DNA of 64,000 bases from Bifidobacterium commune (GCF_900094885.1 NZ_FMBL01000001.1:400867-464866), one strand, 5' to 3'; positions 9,423 through 18,146 are shown, counted from the stretch's first letter. Made by a program: numbers and translations. The notes: generated by a model from the sequence alone, not told the origin.

Positions 9423-9616
9423 TCGCCGCCTTTTTGCACGAAGCTGGAAACATACTCTTCCGCGTCGGTTTCCAGTGTGGAAGAGATGTCGTCGAGCACG
9501 GCATCAAGTGCATCCTGTTGATGTCGTAACGAAGTCATCTTCTCCGAGCATTGCTGTTTCTGATTCTCGGATGTGTCAGAGTTCTGATGTTGCGATTGTG
9601 CGAACTGTTGTGGCAT
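9419..9616 (-). CDS. pup: Prokaryotic ubiquitin-like protein Pup, encoded with C-terminal Glu
   Basis: A 65-residue polar protein with the Pup hallmarks: a disordered Gln/Ser-rich N-terminus, the amphipathic segment DALDAVLDDISSTLE that binds the ARC/Mpa coiled coil, and the C-terminus SFVQKGGE. The encoded last residue is Glu, so PafA can use it without Dop deamidation, unlike mycobacterial Pup, which ends in Gln. The start follows AAAGGAGTGGT. The stop overlaps the pafA start by 4 bases, so translation of the two is probably coupled. A single Cys at residue 23 is unusual for this family. Confidence 0.97.
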   Translation of the reverse strand: MPQQFAQSQHQNSDTSENQKQQCSEKMTSLRHQQDALDAVLDDISSTLETDAEEYVSSFVQKGGE

Positions 9617-9818
9617 ACCACTCCTTTGCGTCTTGGTGGATGGCTTAGGTAAGCTGTTCCTGTTGCCGGTATCTAATCACATACTCTAGTGCGTGGTCCG
9701 GGATGTACTAGCTTCTGTCCGTGGTTTGGATGTCCCGATTTGTCTGCCCTGGGTTGAACGAAGTAAATAGATCTTGTGAAAGTCACAGACTCACGGCAAA
9801 AGGGTAATCTTCATTATT

Positions 9819-10673
9819 TTAAAACGGTTGCGCCAAATCGATCAGATAAGGCTTGAGCTCATTGTCGATAAGACCGTTGGTTGCGACGATATCGTTCTCC
9901 CTGCGCCAGTGAATTGGGTTGCCGTTCCATCGGCTCACGTTGCCTTCCGCCTGGCGAACTATGACGGTGCCAGCTGACACCGCGGGGATATCCCATTGGT
10001 GAAGATGCGGCTCGAAGTAGGCGTCATAGGTGCCATCGGCTACCTTGCACAGATCCAAGGAAACAGGACCGATACGCTTAACGTCGGCCGGTTTGTCGGC
10101 GATGCCGCTTAGTACTCGGAAAGCGCGTGCGGATTCCTCAGGAACGTGCGACATGCCAAAGCTGACCACGGAGCCGGCAAGACTTCTGGTGGTCGAAGGT
10201 ATTGTTTTGCCGCGTTGCTCGCCCAGGGGTGTATGCCGGATACGAATGGCACCATGATCTTTGGCTGCAAGATACGTCAGTCCAAGGGCCGGTGCGTGTA
10301 CTACACCGAGAATGGGCTGAGCCGAGTTTTCCTCATTGAATTCGAAAAGTGAAACGGTGATGGCCCATTCCGACATGTTCCGACGGAAATTGATTGCACC
10401 GTCAATAGGTCCGACGCACCAGAATTTGTCACCCGGCTTTGTTTCCTCCGGTCGGTCACGCCACATGCCGTTGTACGGTTCCAAATAATTCAGGCGGTTC
10501 TCGATAAAAGCGATGAGTTTCTCGTCGATACTGCTGCTCAGTTGTTTGCTGGTGGAGGGAATCTCAAACATATCGAGATCTTGTGGATTGATTTGGTCAT
10601 GCAAGGCATGCTTGCCTGCATCCTTTGTTACTTGAGCCGCCTTCAACGCAAGTGCTCGTAAATTCGTTGTCAT
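9819..10673 (-). CDS. Inositol-monophosphatase-family protein with an altered metal motif
   Basis: A 284-residue member of the lithium-sensitive phosphatase superfamily (SuhB/HisN/CysQ type). The family normally has a WIxDPIDGTxNF motif; here it reads WCVGPIDGAINF, so the first metal-binding Asp is Gly and the Thr is Ala. The upstream Glu pair (RPEETKPGDKFW) and the second motif HQWDIPAVSAG, with its metal-binding Asp, are kept. The change affects a primary metal ligand in characterised enzymes, so activity may be altered or lost. The start overlaps no neighbour; hup lies 140 bases upstream on the same strand but ends in its own terminator. The substrate cannot be deduced. Confidence 0.8.
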   Translation of the reverse strand: MTTNLRALALKAAQVTKDAGKHALHDQINPQDLDMFEIPSTSKQLSSSIDEKLIAFIENRLNYLEPYNGMWRDRPEETKPGDKFWCVGPIDGAINFRRNMSEWAITVSLFEFNEENSAQPILGVVHAPALGLTYLAAKDHGAIRIRHTPLGEQRGKTIPSTTRSLAGSVVSFGMSHVPEESARAFRVLSGIADKPADVKRIGPVSLDLCKVADGTYDAYFEPHLHQWDIPAVSAGTVIVRQAEGNVSRWNGNPIHWRRENDIVATNGLIDNELKPYLIDLAQPF

Positions 10674-10751
10674 TTTCCACCTGCCTGCCCATATTTCTTT
10701 CCTGCCTCTATATTTTAGTCCGCAGAGCTCATAAGCTTCAATAAGCCTATG

Positions 10752-10783
10752 AAAAAACCTCCAGTTCGCATTGCGACTGGAGG
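10752..10783 (-). terminator. Rho-independent terminator of hup
   Basis: Read on the minus strand, CCTCCAGTCGCA pairs with TGCGAACTGGAGG with one bulge (10758-10783) and is followed directly by a run of six T (10752-10757). It lies about 30 bases beyond the hup stop codon. Confidence 0.85.
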
Positions 10784-10813
10784 TCTGTAAACAGAAAAAA
10801 CCTGTGGTTCAAC

Positions 10814-11098
10814 TCACTTGGAGGCAACAGCCTTCTTGAGGAGGCTGCCTGCGGAGATACGAACGCCGTAGGATGCCGGAATCTTAATCGTTTCGCCGGT
10901 GCGCGGGTTGCGACCGGTGCGAGCAGCGCGACGGACACGTTCAGCGGAGAAGAGGCCGGTCAGCTTCAGGCCTTCGCCGGACTGCATTGCTTCGACGAAC
11001 ACATCCTGGAAGGCATTGACAGCCGCTTCGGCCTGTGCCTTGGTCAGGTTGGACTTCTGTGCAATCTTCGAAACGAGATCAGACTTGTTGTATGCCAT
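10814..11098 (-). CDS. hup: HU-family nucleoid protein
   Basis: A 94-residue histone-like DNA-binding protein that bends and compacts DNA. It matches HU over its full length: MAYNKSDLVSKIA at the N-terminus, the helical dimerisation region, and the beta-arm RTGRNPRTGETIKIPAS, which contacts the minor groove. It lacks the long lysine/alanine-rich tail of mycobacterial HupB, ending in LLKKAVASK. AAGGA precedes the ATG. Its own promoter and terminator are visible, so it is transcribed alone, as expected for an abundant protein. Confidence 0.96.
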   Translation of the reverse strand: MAYNKSDLVSKIAQKSNLTKAQAEAAVNAFQDVFVEAMQSGEGLKLTGLFSAERVRRAARTGRNPRTGETIKIPASYGVRISAGSLLKKAVASK

Positions 11099-11150
11099 GA
11101 AGAATCCTTCTTAATCAGGGGCTTTCCTGTTTGGTGAAAGCCACGTTTCA

Positions 11151-11180
11151 AGTATATAGTCTAACCCAAACTCTTGCCAA
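11151..11180 (-). promoter_or_regulatory. Probable hup promoter
   Basis: On the minus strand, TTGGCA (11180-11175) and TATACT (11156-11151) are separated by 18 bases, a good match to housekeeping -35/-10 boxes. Transcription would start near 11144, giving a leader of about 46 bases before the hup ATG. Confidence 0.65.
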
Positions 11181-11253
11181 ATAGCGCAGTTTTATGCGGT
11201 TTTTTCGTTGATTTGTAAAGATTTAACTCGGTCCGGACTTTTTTTATGTCGTT

Positions 11254-11282
11254 TTACGACGTAATCGCCAACTACGTCGTAA
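11254..11282. repeat. 10-bp inverted repeat in the hup upstream region
   Basis: TTACGACGTA and TACGTCGTAA are perfect reverse complements separated by ATCGCCAAC. The repeat lies about 75 bases upstream of the hup -35 box and 70 bases beyond the end of the flippase gene. No T-run follows in the leftward direction, so it looks more like a protein-binding site than a terminator. The rest of 11181-11354 holds nothing else I can name. Confidence 0.5.
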
Positions 11283-11354
11283 TCAACACGGTAAACGTCA
11301 TCAAGAAATACGACTACACTCTGATTTCTGTCTTATTAAGAGCAGTGTGAAGTG

Positions 11355-13889
11355 TCAAAGGAGATTGTGGTTGTCGAGTCGTTTCATCGCCAGTGCGCCA
11401 ATTGGGATGCGTAACCAGTAGAAACCGACACGGTAAACCAACGTGGCACTCAATGCAACCGCTGGTGGAACGCCGATTGAGGTGAAGGCAAAGGTCAATG
11501 CGGCTTCGACAGCACCCAAGCCACCGGGAGTTGGCATTGCGCTGCCCAGTGTATTAGCCAAAAGGAAAACGAAAGTGGTCTCCAACGGATTCGAGTGAGC
11601 TCCGAATGCCATCAGTGCCGTCCAGAATCCGAGTCCCGTGGCTATATTGAGGATTAGGGCACCCGCGATGGCTGCCGTGAGTTTCTGGGGCTGTGAAAGC
11701 ACTTCGACCAATTGATGAGCGTATGAACGCAATAATGGCAGATACTTTTCTACGATTAACTTGCGAATCTGGGGAACGGCCATGCACAGGCACAGCACCA
11801 ATGCTATAGCTCCAATAACGACAACCAAGGTGTTTGTGGGAACCATGTCGGAGAACATGTTACGTCCTGTGAACAGACCCATAATCAGCAACAGTATGAT
11901 TGTCGTCAGTCCTTGGACGGCCCATGTCACGGACATGACAGCCGTAGCCTTGGTGTTTTTGTAACCGTTTTTACGCAGGAACTGTAGGTTAACGAAAGCC
12001 GGCCCCACGCCTGCCGGCATGGAAACGGCGGTGAAGCCGGCAGCTGCCTGCGAACAGAACAGATCAAACCAGTTGCGTTTGTCCTTGTCCATAAATCCCC
12101 CGAGCGTAATGGCTGAACCGCACCACGCAAGCATCGAAAGGAAAAGACACGCGAGTGCCCAGAAGATATTTGCATGTCTGACTGCATTGATGACATCATT
12201 GGGGCGCAACTGCGTGAAAATCACCGCGACCGCAACAATCAGAAGCGTGATGGAGACAAATGACTTGACATTGAAACGTGCTATGGTCACAGGCTCGGTG
12301 GTTTCGATCTCCTCATCAGGAACGAAAGCATTGAGCCGATTGCGTACATCATCAAGCAGCTGCTTATTCCATCCCGGCAGCGATCGGGTGGCCGACGGCA
12401 CCGCAACCTTTTGGACGAACGGGGCCAAATAGGCCAACGTTTCTGCTCCCCAGGTCTTCAATGCGGTTTGGATAACGAGATCGGGATCGGTTAGTGAGCA
12501 CAGAAGAACCAGCAGTTGCACTTTGTCGATGGCGATATTTGTGCTGCCGCTGGCATAGTCGCCGTTCTGCCATCCCACGATAACCGGTTCGCCATTAATA
12601 AGTGCCAATGTATCGGGTGTGATTCGATGATGCGAATAGCCGCGCTGATGGGCTTGGGCCAGATAATCCATGTATCGGTGCATCGAATCGGTGTCGAGGT
12701 TTGCGCAGTTGCTGATTGTCGGAGTGCCTGTGACGTTGAATACCAGTATCGATGATTCCTCACCGTCGGCTACACCGTATGCATTGGGTGCAGTGAGCCC
12801 GCACGAAGTCAACCCCAAAAGCATGGCGTAGTGGTGATGGATTGCAGCTTTTGCCGAACGATCATGGCGCATCGACACCCCGGTGAAACGCAGTCCCTGC
12901 CAAATCTGATTGAGGTAGCCTGCGGCATGGGGCAGTGAGTCAAGTACCGAAATAATGTAGTGCTGTCCGTGTTCATCTTTCGCATCGTAGATACGCGAGT
13001 TTTCGATAAGGTCGTCATCGAGTCTGGTTTTGAGTACTCCGGGCTCGTTGTCCGCATCCATGCGGCGACGGAGTTCTGTGATGTTCAGACCGATTCCGTG
13101 TGTGGCTTGAATAACACCCGTTCCCCACAGTCCTCGCGTCTGCGTGCCCATGGCGAACCGCAAGACCAGCCCGATGATACGGCCTACGGCGAAGGAAACG
13201 ATGACACCGGCGACCGAATGCAGTGAAACGATAACGAATACCGCTGCCGCTATCAGCAAGGTATTCCACCCCCATTTCACCGATGAACGGGAGCGTTTTG
13301 GTCCGGCAACGGTGAGGAAGGCACCGATGCCCGCATAGAAATCAGGCAGCATCGCCGGTCCTGAACCTTCTGTAGATTGCAAAGCGGCCAGAAGCGTCGG
13401 GAGGCCGATATACGCCAGCACAAACGAAAGTCCGAGAATTAGCGCGTAGCCACTGAACAGTGCGACTACTGAAACAGCTGATTGCAGCCATTCGCGATTA
13501 ATGATCAGATGAATCAAAACACTGATGACAATGGCGAAACTCAGGAACTGCTGCAATATCGAAACCGGCAGATACATGAGCCATGTCAAGACCTGACCTG
13601 CTGATTGCGCATCGTGCTCCACACCGCTTGTGATGCCGCGCATATAGGTAGCAAAGATGATGACGGATATCGCCAGAACCAAGGCTCCCAGTGCATGCAA
13701 CAGATCGTTGGCGTTACGTGCGCGTTGTGGTGCTACGTCCACGATGTGTGCGGGCTGTTTCTTCTTCAAAGTCTCGTTGGCTCCCACGGAATTCTCGTTT
13801 GGCATTGGTGTGACTTCGATGGGTTCGTGCACAGGTTTTGGAGTATCAGTGTTGCCGGCCGGTACGCAGGTGCGTGTTTCATCGGTCAT
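11355..13889 (-). CDS. Membrane protein: pseudokinase-like domain fused to a flippase-like domain
   Basis: An 844-residue protein. After a hydrophilic N-terminus (about 1-65) come about five or six membrane segments (about 70-255), then a soluble domain (about 265-520), then a C-terminal set of membrane helices resembling the LPG-synthase/UPF0104 flippase family, with the signature ANTLGSAMPTPGGLGAVEAA. The soluble part resembles a lipopolysaccharide- or RIO-type kinase fold: AQAHQRGYSHHRITPDTLAL sits where HGDLxxxN is expected and PVIVGWQNGDY where a DFG-type motif is expected, so catalytic residues seem to be lost. Similar fusions exist in actinobacteria; lipid or glycan-lipid transport is inferred. 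Its ATG overlaps the purB stop by 4 bases. Confidence 0.75.
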   Translation of the reverse strand: MTDETRTCVPAGNTDTPKPVHEPIEVTPMPNENSVGANETLKKKQPAHIVDVAPQRARNANDLLHALGALVLAISVIIFATYMRGITSGVEHDAQSAGQVLTWLMYLPVSILQQFLSFAIVISVLIHLIINREWLQSAVSVVALFSGYALILGLSFVLAYIGLPTLLAALQSTEGSGPAMLPDFYAGIGAFLTVAGPKRSRSSVKWGWNTLLIAAAVFVIVSLHSVAGVIVSFAVGRIIGLVLRFAMGTQTRGLWGTGVIQATHGIGLNITELRRRMDADNEPGVLKTRLDDDLIENSRIYDAKDEHGQHYIISVLDSLPHAAGYLNQIWQGLRFTGVSMRHDRSAKAAIHHHYAMLLGLTSCGLTAPNAYGVADGEESSILVFNVTGTPTISNCANLDTDSMHRYMDYLAQAHQRGYSHHRITPDTLALINGEPVIVGWQNGDYASGSTNIAIDKVQLLVLLCSLTDPDLVIQTALKTWGAETLAYLAPFVQKVAVPSATRSLPGWNKQLLDDVRNRLNAFVPDEEIETTEPVTIARFNVKSFVSITLLIVAVAVIFTQLRPNDVINAVRHANIFWALACLFLSMLAWCGSAITLGGFMDKDKRNWFDLFCSQAAAGFTAVSMPAGVGPAFVNLQFLRKNGYKNTKATAVMSVTWAVQGLTTIILLLIMGLFTGRNMFSDMVPTNTLVVVIGAIALVLCLCMAVPQIRKLIVEKYLPLLRSYAHQLVEVLSQPQKLTAAIAGALILNIATGLGFWTALMAFGAHSNPLETTFVFLLANTLGSAMPTPGGLGAVEAALTFAFTSIGVPPAVALSATLVYRVGFYWLRIPIGALAMKRLDNHNLL

Positions 13890-15331
13890 TGCAGATCGAA
13901 ATCCACCAGCTGCGAGGCGAGTCCGGTATAGGTTTCAGGGGTGAGTGCTTTAAGGCGCGCGGCGGTTTCGTCATCGAAATCCAGAGAGTCGATGAAAGAC
14001 TCGACATCACTCCTGCTTATTCTCTTGCCACGCATGAGTTCTTTGACTTTCTCGTACGGCTGTTCCATGCCCTTGTGACCTGCGAATTCCTGTGCGCGCA
14101 TCGCTGTCTGAATCGGTTCACCGAGCACTTCCCAGTTGTCATCAAGTTCGCGGGTCATGGCATCGAAATTGGGGTGAATGCACTGAAGTCCACCTGACAG
14201 GTTATCTAGCGCTAGCACTGCATAGCCGAGTGCCGCTCCGACGTTGCGCTGGGTAGTGGAATCGGTTAGATCCCGTTGCCAGCGACTTTCGATCAGCGTG
14301 TTCGAAAGCGTGTCGAGAAGAGAGCAGGAGAGTTCCAGATTTGCTTCCGCATTTTCGAAACGAATCGGATTTACCTTGTGGGGCATGGTCGATGAGCCTG
14401 TTGCGCCCTTGACGGGGACTTGGGTGAAGATGCCGCGGGAAATATACAGCCACACGTCAACGGCGAGATTGTGCAGAATTCGATTGAAGTGACTAATCGA
14501 GCTGTAGAGCTCGGCCTGCCAATCATGACTCTCGATTTGGGTGGTTAGCGGGTTCCAGATGAGTCCCATACGCTCTGTGACAAACTCGCGGGAAATCTCG
14601 AACCAATCGACGTCGGGACATGCAACGACATGTGCGCCGAATGTGCCTGTTGCCCCATTTAATTTGCCAAGGTATTCCTGGCCACGCACATGTCGCAGTT
14701 GACGGGTCAGACGATGCACAAACACCTGTAATTCTTTTCCTAGCGTGGTTGGGGTAGCGGGCTGTCCGTGGGTCATTGCAAGCATCGGCAGGTCACGGTA
14801 TTCCTTGGCCTTGCTTGTAAGGGAATCGATGAGTTCCTGCGCCTTGGGAAGCCAGACCGCCGTAACAGCCTTCTTTACGCAACGTGCATTGGCCAAATTG
14901 TTGATGTCTTCGGATGTGCAGGCGAAATGTACCAAAGTCTTCAGTCCCGGCAGTTGGGTATCGCTTCCGAAAACTTCTGCGGCCTTGTCCAGTTCATCGT
15001 CGATGTAGTATTCCACCGCTTTGACATCATGATGGGTTTTGGCTTCGTATGCAGCATGTCGAGCAATGCCATCTGCATCGAAATTGTCAGCAATGGCACG
15101 AAGATAGTTGACTTCAGATTTCTTCAATGGTTGTATGCCACTAAGCACCGGCTTGTTGCCGTTACCTTCGAACCCGTTGGACAGAAGAATCATCCATTCG
15201 GTTTCAACGGTGATGCGCTCACGATTCAAGGCGGGTTCGCTCAGATATTCCGCAAGCGCAGCTGTCTGTTCATGATAACGTCCATCCAAAGAAGTTAACG
15301 GGATTGCCGGTGAAATTTGAGTCAGCTGCAT
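13886..15331 (-). CDS. purB: Adenylosuccinate lyase
   Basis: Catalyses two fumarate-releasing steps of purine synthesis: SAICAR to AICAR and adenylosuccinate to AMP. The 481-residue length is normal. The superfamily signature GSSTMPHKVNPIRFENAE, which carries the flexible catalytic loop, is near residue 310; MTHGQPATPTTLGKE and the segment FACTSEDINNLA are also conserved. No other purine gene is nearby. It sits 48 bases downstream of the small membrane-protein gene that ends the VWA cluster, and its stop overlaps the flippase start, so it may be co-transcribed with both. Confidence 0.97.
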   Translation of the reverse strand: MQLTQISPAIPLTSLDGRYHEQTAALAEYLSEPALNRERITVETEWMILLSNGFEGNGNKPVLSGIQPLKKSEVNYLRAIADNFDADGIARHAAYEAKTHHDVKAVEYYIDDELDKAAEVFGSDTQLPGLKTLVHFACTSEDINNLANARCVKKAVTAVWLPKAQELIDSLTSKAKEYRDLPMLAMTHGQPATPTTLGKELQVFVHRLTRQLRHVRGQEYLGKLNGATGTFGAHVVACPDVDWFEISREFVTERMGLIWNPLTTQIESHDWQAELYSSISHFNRILHNLAVDVWLYISRGIFTQVPVKGATGSSTMPHKVNPIRFENAEANLELSCSLLDTLSNTLIESRWQRDLTDSTTQRNVGAALGYAVLALDNLSGGLQCIHPNFDAMTRELDDNWEVLGEPIQTAMRAQEFAGHKGMEQPYEKVKELMRGKRISRSDVESFIDSLDFDDETAARLKALTPETYTGLASQLVDFDLQ

Positions 15332-15379
15332 AGTTCCAAGCCTATCTCAACCCTTTGTCTGTAACAAGTCTCGCGATAT

Positions 15380-16027
15380 TTACCATGGTTTGACACCAGT
15401 GGCCTTTCCATCGTTTGGTTGACTTTTCTTACCGTCCGCAACGCCGCCGTTGCTGGTATTGGCTTTGAGGACATCCTCAACCTGCTTGCGTTGCTCTTCG
15501 GTCAGCGCTGTTTCGCTGTTCTGTCCTGAAGGCGACGATTGCGAGCCGGTACCTGTGCTTCGATCGTTCGAGTTTTTTGCATCAGCCTGAACCTTGACGA
15601 GTTTGCGTTCGGTGTCCGTATTCAGTTTTTGTGAAATTCGCTGGTTGAACTCGATGGTTTTCTTTGTACTTGACGGCAGTAGAATGCTCAAGCGCTTCGC
15701 ATGTTCGAATTGTGCCTTCGTTTGGTCCAGTCGTGCCTTGAGTTGCTGTTGGTCGGCATCCGGTTTCTTGGCGTATTCGACGTTTGCGTTGAGGGATGTT
15801 GTGGCTTGGTTATAAGTGTCGATAGCTTTGAGATTCACCAGAATCACACCAGCCAGAAGAATCAGAACAACTGCGGCTACACCCAGCCCGACTCGTACAC
15901 GCAATGATGCAATTGGGCGAGATGCGGCTTGCCTGACCGTGGTGTTTTTCCGGTTCTTGTTGTTTGATTCGGCAATTGTTGAGGTTGAAGGTCGTAATGG
16001 CGCAACATTGGTCTTTTGTCGCTTCAT
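15380..16027 (-). CDS. Single-pass membrane protein of unknown function in the MoxR/VWA cluster
   Basis: A 215-residue protein with a basic, Ser/Asn-rich N-terminus (about 1-40), one strong membrane segment (VGLGVAAVVLILLAGVILV), a charged helical region likely to form a coiled coil (about 75-140), and a low-complexity Ser/Asn/Gln/Lys tail. I do not recognise a named domain; similar proteins occur in bifidobacteria as hypotheticals. ATG 16027 was preferred over 16054 because AAGGAGG precedes it and it forms an ATGA overlap with the upstream VWA gene. The topology suggests an anchored partner of the VWA proteins, but this is inference from position. Confidence 0.75.
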   Translation of the reverse strand: MKRQKTNVAPLRPSTSTIAESNNKNRKNTTVRQAASRPIASLRVRVGLGVAAVVLILLAGVILVNLKAIDTYNQATTSLNANVEYAKKPDADQQQLKARLDQTKAQFEHAKRLSILLPSSTKKTIEFNQRISQKLNTDTERKLVKVQADAKNSNDRSTGTGSQSSPSGQNSETALTEEQRKQVEDVLKANTSNGGVADGKKSQPNDGKATGVKPW

Positions 16028-17091
16028 AGTTGCCTCCTTGTTAACGACAGCCATGCTGCCAGTTCCATGGTGAGTAAAACGGCCAAAATAATGGATAGTG
16101 GCCAGACCACCGGTGTGACCCGGTCCCGTCGCTTAGGCGTTTCGATGGTTCTGAACCGTCGGGATGCGGAGGCTACCGAACGTTTGTCAAGTCGATGAGT
16201 GGCGTCCAGAACAATGTTTTTGCCACTTATTTCGTCGGCGATTGTCTTTAGGTTCTCAACGTTCATCTTGGATATTCCCGGTTGTCCGGTTGACGGATCC
16301 GTCACCCAGCCTTCCGAAGTGGTGCTTCCTGTTCCTAGTGATGAATGAGAATGATCATCCGGAGTTGCCTTGATTTCTGGTACCTGACCGCCTTCGGGAC
16401 TGCCAACGGCTATGGTAAAGGCATCGTCAAGATACTGGCGCAGTGATGAGAATGTTCGTCGTGATTTTGCGTCGGTCTGTTCGCCGTCAGAAATGTAATA
16501 CAGGACGATATGGTCTTCCGGATGCGCCTGCCGTATGGATTTGAGCGTCACCAGTAATGGATCAATGGGGGAGTCGAGTGACGATCCGGTCGAAACCGAT
16601 GTCGGTTCTGGCTTAAGACCATCTGCCCAGCTACGTATTGCCCAGGTATCGGGAGTCAGAGGTACGTCCAATGTTGCGCTTACGCCAAAACGGACAGCTG
16701 CGAAACTGGAATTTTCATAAATGTCCGTCAGATCATCGACGGCTTTTTTCGCGGCGTCGAGTCGGGTGAGCGTGTTTTCTGATCCGTAGTGAGCATCGTT
16801 GACCGCCATTGATCCGGTAACATCGGTGGCCACGATAATATCTGTGGTATTGATGGCTCTGCTGGTAGTGCTTGTTATGGTCGATGGAGTAAGTGCCAGA
16901 GCGGCGATAACAAGACAAATGGCGCAACGACGTATGCATGACCACAGCGTTTCATCGCTGTGCCCCTTGCTGCGCATATGAACTACGACCACCGCAATGG
17001 CGAATCCAATCATTATTACTGTGATGGCTAGGCCGGCTGTCCATCCCAAAGCTGGAGCGAGGCGAACGTTCGAAATACTGTCCAGATTCAT
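16024..17091 (-). CDS. VWA-domain membrane protein (second of two)
   Basis: A 355-residue protein of the BatA/BatB type. Two N-terminal membrane segments (about 12-35 and 50-68) are followed by a von Willebrand factor A domain with metal-site motif VATDVTGSMAVND, and a C-terminal membrane segment (about 325-345, ending in LTRRQL). The MIDAS reads DxTxS rather than DxSxS. The VWA domain should face outside or lie at the membrane surface and act as a metal-dependent interaction module under the MoxR chaperone. Start and stop both make 4-base overlaps with neighbours. Confidence 0.85.
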   Translation of the reverse strand: MNLDSISNVRLAPALGWTAGLAITVIMIGFAIAVVVVHMRSKGHSDETLWSCIRRCAICLVIAALALTPSTITSTTSRAINTTDIIVATDVTGSMAVNDAHYGSENTLTRLDAAKKAVDDLTDIYENSSFAAVRFGVSATLDVPLTPDTWAIRSWADGLKPEPTSVSTGSSLDSPIDPLLVTLKSIRQAHPEDHIVLYYISDGEQTDAKSRRTFSSLRQYLDDAFTIAVGSPEGGQVPEIKATPDDHSHSSLGTGSTTSEGWVTDPSTGQPGISKMNVENLKTIADEISGKNIVLDATHRLDKRSVASASRRFRTIETPKRRDRVTPVVWPLSIILAVLLTMELAAWLSLTRRQL

Positions 17092-18146
17092 CGATTAAGC
17101 CTCCAAGCCAAGCATATCCACAACACAACAAGTACTGCCAGTGCCAGCGTCCACCATCCTGGCGTATCAACCAGCGCCGTTCTGCGGATGTGCTGCTCGT
17201 CTTGGTTCTTGCGCTTCTCGATGCCCTGTACCAGACTTTCGATTGGCTTGCCGGAGTGTACCGAGAAATATGAACCGCCATGAGACACGATATCGTTTTC
17301 CATCTGGATGGTTGTCTCATCATGCTCGTTTGCAGATGGTCCGGCATACATTCCATCGACCACGATGCCGGCTTGATGCGTCAGATCCAGAGCTGAAGCC
17401 AGAGTGTAGGTTGAAGAGCCGGAGAAATTGTCAGTGGCGAGCACGATTGAGGCCTTGTCGCTTTGAGCAGGGGTTTTATTCGACTTTCCATACGTGAAAC
17501 CGGGCAACATAGCTGCACAGCTCACCAAACCGTCACCGATAAGACTGGTCTGATCCTTGCGATTCTGGGTGCCGTCTATAAGGTCCGAAAAATCCTGTCT
17601 GGTACGTGCATCGGTTCTGTCGATTTTGTCCTGTGAAGAGACCTTTCCCAAGATGTCACCCGCTTTTTTGAGTTGGTCGGAAGCTAGTCGGTAGTCATCC
17701 GTCAGTGGGAACAACGTGCGCGAAGTCGAATTAAAGATGCTCAATCCGATGCGCTCACCCTTGAAATTGCTGATGAGTTCTTGATAGGCAGCAAGCACCT
17801 CATGGTCGTAGGAAAGCATGGACGGGGAGACATCCAAGCACAGGATGATGTCGCGATTGCTCGCTCGCTCATCGGCCTTGTCGATAGTTGAAGGCCTTGA
17901 TATGGTTGCCAAGGAAAGCAGTAGCGACACCACCAATAACGCCGTAGCCGTGCGACCGAGCAGACGCCACTGATGGAACTGGTCCACCACATGTTCGATA
18001 TTGAGGTCTTCGTCGAGATGATAGACGGGAAGCTGTGCAATCTTGCTGTGTCGATGTGAAGAGAACACCATCCAGACGACAATCAGCACTACGGCGAGAA
18101 GCAGTCCCACTGGTCCGGCCCAAGGCCAACGCCATTCGAAATTCAC
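17088..18146 (-). CDS. VWA-domain membrane protein (first of two)
   Basis: A 352-residue protein with the same architecture as the next gene: membrane segments at about 8-30 and 63-85, a VWA domain with canonical MIDAS LCLDVSPSMLSYD, and a C-terminal membrane helix (WWTLALAVLVVLWICLAW). The likely start is GTG 18146, which overlaps the upstream stop as GTGA and follows AAAGGTGG; an ATG at 18179 would cause a 37-base overlap and add a non-hydrophobic N-terminus. Together with MoxR, DUF58 and the other VWA protein this matches the MoxR/Bat complexes found in many bacteria, whose function is only partly known. Confidence 0.85.
   Translation of the reverse strand: MNFEWRWPWAGPVGLLLAVVLIVVWMVFSSHRHSKIAQLPVYHLDEDLNIEHVVDQFHQWRLLGRTATALLVVSLLLSLATISRPSTIDKADERASNRDIILCLDVSPSMLSYDHEVLAAYQELISNFKGERIGLSIFNSTSRTLFPLTDDYRLASDQLKKAGDILGKVSSQDKIDRTDARTRQDFSDLIDGTQNRKDQTSLIGDGLVSCAAMLPGFTYGKSNKTPAQSDKASIVLATDNFSGSSTYTLASALDLTHQAGIVVDGMYAGPSANEHDETTIQMENDIVSHGGSYFSVHSGKPIESLVQGIEKRKNQDEQHIRRTALVDTPGWWTLALAVLVVLWICLAWRLNR

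Noticed and set aside
4500-9818. prcA/prcB or a proteasome-like protease in the Pup locus
   Set aside because: All coding capacity here is accounted for by arc, dop, pafA and pup; no N-terminal-threonine protease sequence was found.
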